This document shows positions 27,341 through 35,351 of a stretch of DNA of 35,351 bases, piece by piece. The translations under genes were made by a program, and so were the position numbers. This DNA is from Chthoniobacterales bacterium (lineage in GTDB: Bacteria; Verrucomicrobiota; Verrucomicrobiia; Chthoniobacterales; UBA10450), in assembly GCA_025929155.1 (NCBI GenBank), contig JAICMR010000018.1, positions 1-35,351 on the forward strand, read 5' to 3'. A model generated the notes under the pieces. That model was not told the origin of the DNA. It saw only the letters and a list, made by a program, of their open reading frames with translations, and searched no databases. How positions within the stretch are numbered: the stretch's first letter is position 1; each line of letters begins with the position of its first letter.

Positions 27341-29038
27341 TCAGGAGGATGGATTGGCGCGGCCACTCTTCTCCAGGAGGTCGCGCACGAGGTAGAGTTG
27401 GCGTTTCAAGGCGTGACCGCGCCCGAGTTTTTTCACGGTGGTGTGAAGCCGGCGCGTCCAGTTCGAGTTTGCGGAAATACCTGGAACGTTGAAGCGGTCC
27501 TTGCGCCCGAGCAGGTCGGTAATCATGACGATCGCGATCCAGGATTCGCTCTGGAACAGCGCCGCGAAGATTGCCGGGTAGAAATCGCGAAGGTAGTCAA
27601 TCGATTCGTCGGGCGGCGGCAGCCCGGCGAAGACCGCGATTTTGTTCAGGTCGTGGCGCGCCTGTTCGCTGGTTTCGGAATTTTCCGCAAAGGCTTCATC
27701 CCAGAGGGCCCGAACCGGCTTATGATCATGAGTGGCAAAGGTCGAGACAGAGAGCCGTTGATATTGACTGCCGGGGATCGTGCGCTCTTCCCGATCGTTT
27801 TCCCATTGTGGGATCTTGAAGCCGGCGATGCCTAACGAGTGTAGGTTGGGCCGCACGTAATCGGGCACCGTCCCGAGATCTTCGCCGACAACCCGCGCAG
27901 CTCCGGCTTCATCGAGCACGACGCGCAGGTATTCCTCGCCTTCGCGCCGATTCTGCTCGCAGTTTTCCCACGTGGTGTCGTCACGCGGCGCAAACTGTGG
28001 CGCCCGACCTCCGGTGCGTGCGAGCATTTCTTCCCAAGTGAGCGGGAGGAACTCAGGATTACGAGTCGGCCGCCAAGGGAAGGCATAGATGCGATAAAAG
28101 CCGAGGATGTGATCAATCCGGAAGATGTGGAAAGTTTCCTTCACGCCGCGGACGCGTTGCCGCCACCAGGCAAAGTTTTGGGTGCGCATCTGGCTCCAGT
28201 GATAGATTGGAATGCCCCAGTTTTGGCCCCACTTTTGCGTAAACTCGTCGTCCTTAAAATAGGGCTCAGGAGGAGCGCCGCCGGACCAGTCGAGAGCGAA
28301 CGCTTCGGGATGCGCGAAGACGTCGGCACTATAGTAGCTGACGCCGAAAGGAATGTCGCCCATCAGAGCCACACCGTGTTCTTCGGCAAACGACTTGACG
28401 GCCCGCCATTGCTCATGGGCGATCCATTGGATGTAGCGGAAGAATTGCCGTCGCTGCTCGAATTGCGCGCGCTTCTCTTCGCCTAACGAGTAAAGCCATT
28501 CCCGGGCAGAGGCGAGGCTGTTCTGCGGCCATTCGTCCCAGGTTTCACGCTCGTCGTTCTGCTCCATCAGGACGCGGAAGAGAGTGTAATCGTCGAGCCA
28601 TTCCTGTTCGCTGGCGCAAAAGGAACGAAAGGGATCATCAGGCGGGCGGCGGGAAAATTCCGAGAAGGCGCGTTCTAGCAACTTCTTCTTCAACGGCTTT
28701 ACGATTGCGTATTGGACTCCGCCGTGGCGCAGTCTGCTCAAGTCGATGCTTGCGGTGACTTCGTCGAAAATCTCCGGCGACAGATCCGCCGGCGAACCCG
28801 GCGCGAGATGAAGCGTCGTGAGATCAATCGCGCGCGAGCTGATCGCGTTATAAGCGCTGTGATCGCCGCCGGTTTCGTTGATCGGCAGGAGCTGAATGAG
28901 CCGGAAGCCGAGCGGGCGGGCCCATTCGACCAGTTGGCGAAGCGCGGCGACGTCGCCAATGCCCAGATCGTCCTCGGTACGCAGGGCGAAGAGCGGTGCG
29001 AGTAAACCAGCGATCTTATCGTTAGGGAAAAGATTCAT
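27341..29038 (-). CDS. malQ: 4-alpha-glucanotransferase
   Basis: AGLLAPLFALRTEDDLGIGDVAALRQLVEWA, LLPINETGGDHSAYNAISSRAID, GDIPFGVSYYSADVFAHPE, FRIDHILGFYRIYAFPW, VVGEDLGTVPDYVR. Confidence 0.93.
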   Translation of the reverse strand: MNLFPNDKIAGLLAPLFALRTEDDLGIGDVAALRQLVEWARPLGFRLIQLLPINETGGDHSAYNAISSRAIDLTTLHLAPGSPADLSPEIFDEVTASIDLSRLRHGGVQYAIVKPLKKKLLERAFSEFSRRPPDDPFRSFCASEQEWLDDYTLFRVLMEQNDERETWDEWPQNSLASAREWLYSLGEEKRAQFEQRRQFFRYIQWIAHEQWRAVKSFAEEHGVALMGDIPFGVSYYSADVFAHPEAFALDWSGGAPPEPYFKDDEFTQKWGQNWGIPIYHWSQMRTQNFAWWRQRVRGVKETFHIFRIDHILGFYRIYAFPWRPTRNPEFLPLTWEEMLARTGGRAPQFAPRDDTTWENCEQNRREGEEYLRVVLDEAGAARVVGEDLGTVPDYVRPNLHSLGIAGFKIPQWENDREERTIPGSQYQRLSVSTFATHDHKPVRALWDEAFAENSETSEQARHDLNKIAVFAGLPPPDESIDYLRDFYPAIFAALFQSESWIAIVMITDLLGRKDRFNVPGISANSNWTRRLHTTVKKLGRGHALKRQLYLVRDLLEKSGRANPSS

Positions 29039-29183
29039 TCTTAGCCACAGACCGACACAGATCCAGAAAACAAAGCGGCGAACGCAACGTTTGTTCGGCC
29101 GAGTTGATCAGGAGGCCAATCTTCACCCTGTCGCTGGCATCGAATTAAAGCATGCCTCATCCGTGTTCAATCCATGCCCAAAA

Positions 29184-31184
29184 TCACCCTCTCCGTACAT
29201 TCCAATCCTCCACGAGTTGCGGTGGGATTTCCTTCAGGAAGCGCGAGGGGCGTTGAAACATATCGCCGTAGCCGGCGTTCAGGCGCATGTGCGGGTAGGT
29301 CAGGTAAAGCTCGTCTTTCGCGCGGGTGATCGCGACGTAGAAGAGTCGCCGTTCTTCTTCGATCGCTTCGCGAGTCTCCAGCGAGCGTGAGCTCGGAAAC
29401 ATCCCATCGGTCAGCCAGATGACGAACACGCTGTGAAACTCGAGGCCTTTCGCCTGATGCACCGACGACAAGTTGACGGCCTCTTTTTCGCCGGCCTGAT
29501 TCACAGCCGGCTCGGCGTCGACGTTGCTGATGAGCGCGAGCTGGGATAGGAATTCGTGGATGTCCTCGAACTGGCGCGCAAAATTCGCGAGCTGGGTCAG
29601 GTCTTCCTTGCGCAACTCGTAGTTCGCGAAATTCGCTTTCGCATAATCGTCGTAGATCGCTTCCACGATCGACATGATCATTTCGGTTGGCTGAATCGGG
29701 ACGCCGCCCGGCGCGATTTCTTCGAGGGTATCGGCCAGTTGTTCCCACGATTTTTTGGAACGCGCGCCGACGGAAAGAACGCGCATCCGTTCGCCCCAAG
29801 AGCTGATCACGGCGTTTTCGCCTAACGACTTCTCCCAGTTTTGCCAGAGGTTTTCCGCGCTCTTTCCGCCGATCCCTGGAAGCAATCGGACCATTCGTTT
29901 AAAAGCGACTTCGTCGCGGGGATTGGCGACGAAACGAATGAAGGCCGCGACGTCCTTAATGTGCGCCTGTTCGAAAAAGCGGATGCCGCTGGTAATCTGG
30001 TAGGGAATTCCGCGGCGCGAGAGCTCAAGCTGCAATTCGACCGCGTGGTAATGCGCGCGATAAAGCACCGCGATCTCGTTCAGGTCGATTCCTTCATCGC
30101 GCAGCTCGAGGATGCGCTGCGCGACGAAGAGCGCCTGTTCCCCGCCGTCATTCAGGGCGACCATCGCGGGCCGCGCGTGATTCGTTAGGCGCGCGGCGCT
30201 CAGGTTTTTCCGAAACTGTTGCGTGTTTGGCGCGATTGCGGCGTTCGCGACACTCAGAATTTCGGGCACGCTCCGATAGTTGATCTCGATCTTAAAGGTC
30301 TGCGCGTTTGGGTAACGCCGGGGAAAGGCGAGGATGTTTTGGAAGTTCGCGCCACGCCACGAATAGATCGACTGCGCATCGTCGCCGACGACCATGACGT
30401 TGCCGTGTTCGGAAGCGAGGAGATCAATCAGGTCAGCCTGGATTTTGTTCGTGTCCTGGTATTCATCGACGAGGATGAACTGGAACTGCCGACGATAAAA
30501 ATCAGCGATTTCCTCATGTTCCTTCAACATCCGAAGCGTCTTCTCGAGCAGGTCGTCAAAGTCCATTGAGTTGGTTGATTTCTTCCGCCGTTCGTAGCGC
30601 GCCTGGACGTCTTTGATCTGTTCGAGGAGCGGGAGAAAATAGGGAAACTTTTCCGCGAGCAGCTCTTCCATCGTGCGCTCGGTGTTGACGACGAAACTGA
30701 AAATATCCGCGAGCACATCGCCTTTTGGGAAGCGCATTTCCTTCGGGTCGATGCCCGCGCCGGCGACGACGGAGTTGAGCAGATCCTTCTGGTCTTCGCG
30801 ATCCATGATCGTGAATCCACTGGAGAAACCCAGGGCGCAGCCGTGGCGTCGTAGCATCCGGTTCCCGATTGAGTGGAAGGTTCCGCCCCAGAGTCCGGTG
30901 GCGTCGATCGGGAGCAGGTTGGCGACGCGGTCGAGCATCTGGCGCGCGGCTTTATTCGTGAAAGTCAGGAGCAGGATATTGCGCGGATCCACTCCGTTCT
31001 CGAGCAGGTAAGCGACGCGGTAGGTGAGAGTGCGCGTTTTGCCCGAGCCGGCGCCGGCGATCACGAGAAGCGGGCCGGGCGGCGCGGTCACGGCAGCGTA
31101 TTGCTGCTCGTTTAACTCCGCTGCGTAATCGATGCTGATTGTGGCCGCGGAAGGGGCGCGCTGAAGCGTGTAATCGCGGGACAT
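29184..31184 (-). CDS. UvrD/PcrA/Rep-type ATP-dependent DNA helicase
   Basis: LNEQQYAAVTAPPGPLLVIAGAGSGKTRTLTYRVAYLL, LLTFTNKAARQM, ILVDEYQDTNKIQ, VVGDDAQSIYSWRGA, SSVHQAKGLEFHSVFVI, EERRLFYVAITRAKDELYLT. Confidence 0.95.
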   Translation of the reverse strand: MSRDYTLQRAPSAATISIDYAAELNEQQYAAVTAPPGPLLVIAGAGSGKTRTLTYRVAYLLENGVDPRNILLLTFTNKAARQMLDRVANLLPIDATGLWGGTFHSIGNRMLRRHGCALGFSSGFTIMDREDQKDLLNSVVAGAGIDPKEMRFPKGDVLADIFSFVVNTERTMEELLAEKFPYFLPLLEQIKDVQARYERRKKSTNSMDFDDLLEKTLRMLKEHEEIADFYRRQFQFILVDEYQDTNKIQADLIDLLASEHGNVMVVGDDAQSIYSWRGANFQNILAFPRRYPNAQTFKIEINYRSVPEILSVANAAIAPNTQQFRKNLSAARLTNHARPAMVALNDGGEQALFVAQRILELRDEGIDLNEIAVLYRAHYHAVELQLELSRRGIPYQITSGIRFFEQAHIKDVAAFIRFVANPRDEVAFKRMVRLLPGIGGKSAENLWQNWEKSLGENAVISSWGERMRVLSVGARSKKSWEQLADTLEEIAPGGVPIQPTEMIMSIVEAIYDDYAKANFANYELRKEDLTQLANFARQFEDIHEFLSQLALISNVDAEPAVNQAGEKEAVNLSSVHQAKGLEFHSVFVIWLTDGMFPSSRSLETREAIEEERRLFYVAITRAKDELYLTYPHMRLNAGYGDMFQRPSRFLKEIPPQLVEDWNVRRG

Positions 31185-31417
31185 TGGGAGGTTACGCTGG
31201 AGTGCCGGGCGGGGCACTTCAACGAAAAGTTTGGCCTGCGTGGAGCTTCTGCCTAACGAGGCGGACGACGAACCCTGCGCCGTCTTTACTGGGGTTTCGG
31301 AGAGCGCCAGCCGAGGCGAGCGGGGAAGAAATTCGGAGGCCGCGGAGGAGTGGCAAGCTTACTGCTTTAGGAGTTCTGGAAATTATAACCCCTTTGAAAC
31401 ACCACTTCTTTACGCCT

Positions 31418-31864
31418 ATGAAACTCCTCGCCCGCGAGCGCGCCGAATTCCTCATCATCGATGACGACCCGGCCATTACCACCTTTCTCGCCGCGTACCT
31501 GAAGCAGAAAGGGCACTCCTGCGCGGCGCTGATCGAAGGTTTCCAAACCGCCTCCTGGCTCGAGATGAACGATTGCGAAGTAGTCGTGGTGGACCTGAAC
31601 ATGCCGAAGGTCGATGGCATTTCTCTCATCACTTTTATTCGCGAGATCCGGCCAAAACTGCCGATCATCGTCTTCACCGGCGTCGGCTACGAAGAAGACA
31701 AAATGCACGGCGCCTTGCGGGCCGGCGCGAACGGATACGTGAGCAAAAATCTTCCGGTCGAACAACTTTACTGCGTGCTCTCGCGTGTGCTCGGGACCTG
31801 CCGCCAGCGGGCCCGGCATGAGGCGATGACCCGGGTGCGACCGGCCTTGCTCGGCGCGGCCTGA
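31418..31864 (+). CDS. Response regulator receiver-domain protein
   Basis: FLIIDDDPAITTFLAAYLKQKGH, VVVDLNMPKVDGISLITFIRE, PIIVFTGVG, GALRAGANGYVSKNLPVEQL. Confidence 0.88.
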   Translation: MKLLARERAEFLIIDDDPAITTFLAAYLKQKGHSCAALIEGFQTASWLEMNDCEVVVVDLNMPKVDGISLITFIREIRPKLPIIVFTGVGYEEDKMHGALRAGANGYVSKNLPVEQLYCVLSRVLGTCRQRARHEAMTRVRPALLGAA

Positions 31865-31894
31865 ATCGCGTCCGCGCCACCGCCGCGATCGCGC

Positions 31895-32302
31895 CTAACG
31901 ACGCGGACGCGCTTCCTCCAGCATCTCGCGAAGGCCATCGGGCGAAACGGTTTCAGCGCCACAAGCCGACGCGGTCTCCTGCTCCAGATAATCACCGGTC
32001 GCGACCACGAGTTGAAAACGCTCCGCGTATTTGCTCGCGAGTCGCTCGATGATGGAGTCAGCCGTTTGTCCGGAGCGCGAGTAGAAAATCTGGATTTCAC
32101 CCGGCAAGGCCTCTTGCGAAACGGCTGAGCCGCGCCCGTCGAAAACGACTACGACACGGACGCCGCTCCAATCCTGATAATCACGCAGTTGTCGCGTAAG
32201 CGAATCGCGCGCGAGAGCGGTGCGACGATCATGCAGCCGGCGCAATTCGGGCCAGGCGAAAATGATGCTGTGGCCATCGACCAGAAGATATTGTGGTCGC
32301 AC
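31895..32302 (-). CDS. NYN domain (YacP-like) PIN-fold protein
   Basis: YLLVDGHSIIFAWPELRRL, RDYQDWSGVRVVVVFDGRGS, IQIFYSRSGQTADSIIERLASKY, VVATGDYLEQETASACGAETVS. Confidence 0.85.
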   Translation of the reverse strand: MRPQYLLVDGHSIIFAWPELRRLHDRRTALARDSLTRQLRDYQDWSGVRVVVVFDGRGSAVSQEALPGEIQIFYSRSGQTADSIIERLASKYAERFQLVVATGDYLEQETASACGAETVSPDGLREMLEEARPRR

Positions 32303-32387
32303 AAGGCACGATAGAACAGCCGAAGCCGGAGGCGCAAACAGGGGGGCTCCGGAGCACGGCGCGCCGCCGTCCGGGGTTCGTTAGGCT

Positions 32388-32500
32388 GCTTGACTTGCAG
32401 TTAAGGTTTAACTTGCACCGGCACTTCCTCGCCGGACCGACGCGGAGTGTAAGAGAAAGCCAAAGTGCAGGTGAAGGGAGGACCTACTTGCAGGGTTAAG
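32388..32500. repeat. Inverted pair of hexamer-phased degenerate arrays
   Basis: Reverse arm TTGACTTGCAGTTAAGGTTTAACTTGCACCGGCACTT, GC-rich centre, forward arm AGTGTA-AGAGAA-AGCCAA-AGTGCA-GGTGAA. Confidence 0.5.
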
Positions 32501-32651
32501 CTTTTTCCGCAGTCTTCTCGGTCGTCTTTTTCGCGCGCGTTTTCGCCGTGGCGGTGCGGCGGGGCGCCCGGGCGGCCGCAGCCACTTTCTGGCGTTCGAG
32601 ATAAGCTTTGCGGCGCCGGCGTTTGACGGTGACTCGGTGTTGTTGACCCAT
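32496..32651 (-). CDS. Small basic Lys/Arg/Ala-rich protein (51 aa)
   Basis: MGQQHRVTVKRRRRKAYLERQKVAAAARAPRRTATAKTRAKKTTEKTAEKA; histone-H1-tail-like composition. Confidence 0.55.
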   Translation of the reverse strand: MGQQHRVTVKRRRRKAYLERQKVAAAARAPRRTATAKTRAKKTTEKTAEKA

Positions 32652-32843
32652 GAGGCAGTTGCTATAGGCCGGGAGAATGGCGCGCGCAATTGCTAAACCG
32701 GAGCAAGGCCGGCCCCTTGCGCGGTCGCGACGACAAAAGCGATCGGTTGCAATTGAAGATTGCCAGAGCGCGAGAGGAATGTCTAAAAGTCGACGGCCGC
32801 TCATTTTGAAGTTTTGCCGCCGCATGTTCCAGTCCCCACGCTG

Positions 32844-33635
32844 ATGCCGAAGATACTCATCGGGATTTCGATTCTCTTGATGGCGCTCGCGCTGGTCTTC
32901 GGGTTTCTGAACAGGAACAAGATTAAGACGCTGCGCGCCGAGTTGGTGACGACCGGTTCGGAACGCGACCTGGCAATTCACGGGCGGGTCGCAAGCGAGA
33001 AAAAACTGAAGGCAGAAGAGCAAGAACTAAGCGGCGCCAAGGCGAAGCTGGCCGAGGCTGAAGCGAAAGCGCAGAAAGTCGGGACGGAGCTGAGCAAAAC
33101 GCAAACAGAGAAGGCGGAAGCGCAGGCGAAGCTCCAGGCAAACGAGATACAGATTGCGGAGTTGCAAAAGCAAATCGCGGAGGTGACGGCCGGCGCCGGC
33201 GCGAGTGGAGAGTTGATCGCGGGCGCGCCTAACGAAGCGCAAGCACTGCAAGACGCCAAGAAGGAGCTCGACGCGGCCGAGCGGGAAAAGGAAGTTCTGG
33301 CCGGAAAGGTGAAAGCCGCGCAGGATCAGGTGACCGCGTTGCAGAAAGAGAAAAAGCGGCGCACCGGCGGCTCGAAGACCGCAGGCGTGCACGGGAAAGT
33401 CTTGGCGGTTAACCAAGCCTACAATTTTGTCGTCCTCGGGATTGGCGAGCGCCAGGGTGTGGCGCCAAGCTCGGAGATGCTCGTGATGCGGAGCGGTGCG
33501 CTCATCGGGAAGATCCGCATTTCGTCGGTTGAACCGACGACCTCCATCGGCGATATCGTTACAAGCAGCCTGCCACGTGGGGTGGAAGTGCAACCGGGAG
33601 ATACCGTCGTCTATGCTGGGAATTCCAATCTTTAA
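32844..33635 (+). CDS. Membrane-anchored coiled-coil protein
   Basis: N-terminal TM MPKILIGISILLMALALVFGF, long Ala/Glu/Lys coiled coil, C-terminal GKVLAVNQAYNFVVLGIGERQGVAPSSEMLVMRSGALIGKIRISSVEPTTSIGDIV. Confidence 0.8.
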   Translation: MPKILIGISILLMALALVFGFLNRNKIKTLRAELVTTGSERDLAIHGRVASEKKLKAEEQELSGAKAKLAEAEAKAQKVGTELSKTQTEKAEAQAKLQANEIQIAELQKQIAEVTAGAGASGELIAGAPNEAQALQDAKKELDAAEREKEVLAGKVKAAQDQVTALQKEKKRRTGGSKTAGVHGKVLAVNQAYNFVVLGIGERQGVAPSSEMLVMRSGALIGKIRISSVEPTTSIGDIVTSSLPRGVEVQPGDTVVYAGNSNL

Positions 33636-33636
33636 A

Positions 33637-33881
33637 ATGGCGCAGCCGCACAACCTGGTGATTTTGTTCCTGGCGGCGACGGCGATAACGACTTTTCATC
33701 CTGTGCCAGCGAGCAGCCCAAGACCGCTTTGGTTTCCGATCCAGACGCCCGCGGCGAGTCGTCAATTCCGTGGAACCGGCCGGCAAACTGGGAGGGTCGC
33801 GGTAATCTTCCGCCGGGCGTCGCGGGCACCGGTCAGGATCCGTTTGGCCAATCCGGCAACGGCGGGACCGGCGGCTACTAA
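33637..33881 (+). pseudogene. Small lipoprotein, apparently frameshifted in a T run
   Basis: Frame 1: MAQPHNLVILFLAATAITTF. One extra T at T4 33693-33696 gives ..ITTFSSCASEQPKTALVSDPDARGESSIPWNRPANWEGRGNLPPGVAGTGQDPFGQSGNGGTGGY* (lipobox-like FSSC). Confidence 0.6.
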
Positions 33882-33883
33882 GC

Positions 33884-33900
33884 CTCGTTTGCCTAACGAG
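33884..33900. terminator. Possible short hairpin between convergent genes, containing the 9-mer
   Basis: CTCGTT-TGCCT-AACGAG, 6-bp perfect stem; no clear T tract. Confidence 0.3.
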
Positions 33901-33926
33901 TCGATTTGGATCGGCGGCCGCGCCGT

Positions 33927-35222
33927 TTAAATCCAGAAGCCCGCGGGGATGACCGCGTCTTTCGGCACGACCACAATCCCATCGCGGATGCAGTAATTTT
34001 CCGCATCGACGTGATCCGGTTTTCCTTCAGGCGTGATCACGACGCCGTCGCCGATTCGCGCGTTTTTGTCGATGATCGCGCGATCGATCACGCAATTGCG
34101 ACCCACGCCGATCGGCGGTTTCCCGTCAGTGACGGCGTCGCCTTCGAAATGGTCGCCGCCCATCAGCACGCTATTCCGAATCGTGGCGCCGCTCCGAATG
34201 ATGCTGCGCACGCCGATCATGCTGCGCTCAATGTGCGCGTCGGAAATGATGCAGCCGTCCGAGATGATCGCCTGGCGCACGGTCGCGCCGTTGATTTTGC
34301 TCGCGGGCAGGAAACGCGGGTGAGTGTAGATCGGCCACTGCGCATCAAAGAAGCTGTAGTTGGGCACGAGATTCGTCATGTCGAGGTTGGCGTCGTAGAA
34401 GGCGCGAATTGTTCCGATATCTTCCCAGTAGCCTTTGAAAATGAAAACGTTCACCTGCCGTTCGCCGATTGCTCTCGGGATGATGTGCTTTCCGAAATCG
34501 TCGAGGTCGCTGTCGAGACAATCGATCAGCACCTGCCGGTTGAAGACGTAAATGCCCATCGAGGCTTGGAAAAGTTCTTCCGCCGGATCGCTATCAATCG
34601 ATTCGAGCAGCTCGGGATCGAGTTTGAATTCGTCCTGCACCGCCGGGTCTTTCGGCTTCTCGATGAACCGCGTCACCCGGAGGTCGGGCCCGCTAAGCAT
34701 CAATCCGAAATTTGAAGCGCTCTCTCGCTTTACCGGCGTCGTCGCGAGCGTGATATCGGCACCGGAACGGATGTGCTGATGGAGCAGCACCCGGAAATCC
34801 ATCCGGTAAAGCTGATCGCCGCTCAGGATCAGGAAATATTCGTAAGGCTGTTCGAGGAAGTAGCGCAGGTTTTGCCGGACGGCGTCCGCTGTTCCTTGAT
34901 ACCACTGGGAACCTTCGGGCGTCTGCTGCGCGGCGAGAATATCGACAAAGCTGCGCGAGAAATGATCAAACTTGTAGCTCGCCTGGATGTGGCGATGGAG
35001 CGACATGCTGTTGAACTGCGTGAGCAGGTAGATCGAGCGCAGTCCGGAGTTGAGGCAATTACTGATCGGGATATCGACGATTCGATATTTTCCGGCGAGC
35101 GGCACCGCCGGCTTGGCCCGCGCGAGGGTGAGCGGAAAAAGCCGGGTCCCGGCGCCGCCACCCATGATGATGGAGAGGGTGCGTTGCGTGGTGCCGGGCG
35201 GAAGAGAAGGCGATTGCGGCAT
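33927..35222 (-). CDS. glgC: Glucose-1-phosphate adenylyltransferase
   Basis: LSIIMGGGAGTRLFPLTLARAKPAVPLAGKYRIVDIPISNCLNSGLRSIYLLTQFNS, GTADAVRQNLRYF, LSGDQLYRMDF, FIEKPKDP, YWEDIGTIRAFYDANL. Confidence 0.96.
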   Translation of the reverse strand: MPQSPSLPPGTTQRTLSIIMGGGAGTRLFPLTLARAKPAVPLAGKYRIVDIPISNCLNSGLRSIYLLTQFNSMSLHRHIQASYKFDHFSRSFVDILAAQQTPEGSQWYQGTADAVRQNLRYFLEQPYEYFLILSGDQLYRMDFRVLLHQHIRSGADITLATTPVKRESASNFGLMLSGPDLRVTRFIEKPKDPAVQDEFKLDPELLESIDSDPAEELFQASMGIYVFNRQVLIDCLDSDLDDFGKHIIPRAIGERQVNVFIFKGYWEDIGTIRAFYDANLDMTNLVPNYSFFDAQWPIYTHPRFLPASKINGATVRQAIISDGCIISDAHIERSMIGVRSIIRSGATIRNSVLMGGDHFEGDAVTDGKPPIGVGRNCVIDRAIIDKNARIGDGVVITPEGKPDHVDAENYCIRDGIVVVPKDAVIPAGFWI

Positions 35223-35351
35223 GAAATTAATCACAAGCTGAATCGCATCGATCGCGAATTCCAGCGCTATCGCAACAGGACTTGGCAACCGGACGCAGGG
35301 TCGCAGAATCGCGACGGCGAAACCAATCTCGCTCATCCTTAGCGTAGAGCA

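Larger units (their letters stand above)
5282..33899. repeat. Dispersed 9-mer GCCTAACGA, 33 exact copies
   Basis: GCCTAACGA on + at start positions 5282, 6066, 14104, 14497, 16015, 16318, 16506, 17531, 19359, 20240, 20739, 21938, 24705, 25340, 27830, 28481, 29820, 31251, 31893, 33227, 33891. TCGTTAGGC (motif on -) at 6211, 6826, 15425, 16889, 18269, 18494, 19087, 21497, 26424, 26738, 30182, 32378. Core octamer only (CCTAACGA) at 23429 and 29019. Confidence 0.95.

Noticed and set aside
31139-31417. N-terminal extension of the response regulator ORF
   Set aside because: The sequence before MKLLARERAEFLIIDDD has no receiver homology and overlaps the divergent helicase start; the internal ATG at 31418 is more plausible.
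3541-31895. Frequent CGATCG/GCGATCGC-like palindromes (HIP1-like)
   Set aside because: Seen at several sites, but I did not count them, and high GC with common Ile/Asp/Arg codons can generate them; needs a Markov-corrected count.
1-35351. CRISPR arrays, prophage, integrase/transposase genes, toxin-antitoxin pairs
   Set aside because: No regularly spaced direct repeats and no corresponding protein signatures in the ORF track.

Overview
The window has typical chromosomal gene content, probably from a soil verrucomicrobial (Chthoniobacter/Spartobacteria-like) bacterium; that assignment is an inference from gene families. I could call about 26 genes, including a 5'-3' exonuclease, nadC, birA, an AhbA/AhbB-like fusion, hemolysin III, a HAD phosphatase, tRNA-Lys(UUU), a four-gene pseudopilin cassette of the Verru_Chthon type, a matrixin-like metalloprotease, a pxpB-pxpC-pxpA-permease cluster, an M28 peptidase, purC, mdh, malQ, a UvrD/PcrA-type helicase, a response regulator, a NYN-domain protein and glgC. 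I saw no CRISPR array, transposase, integrase or prophage. The strongest unexplained signal is a crisp non-palindromic 9-mer, GCCTAACGA (reverse complement TCGTTAGGC). I count 33 exact copies, against about 0.3 expected for uniform base composition. It occurs on both strands, mostly inside unrelated genes, in all four reading frames that avoid a stop, and with random flanks. Its density of about one per kb resembles known DNA-uptake sequences (DUS/USS), but its function here is unknown. It is absent from a 7.3-kb block containing the pseudopilin cassette. Secondary observations are hexamer-phased degenerate intergenic arrays (one pair near-duplicated and overlapping the birA start), mutually exclusive hairpins in the birA leader, ~130-bp palindromic intergenic elements, and three apparently interrupted genes. 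All counts and coordinates were made by eye and should be confirmed computationally.
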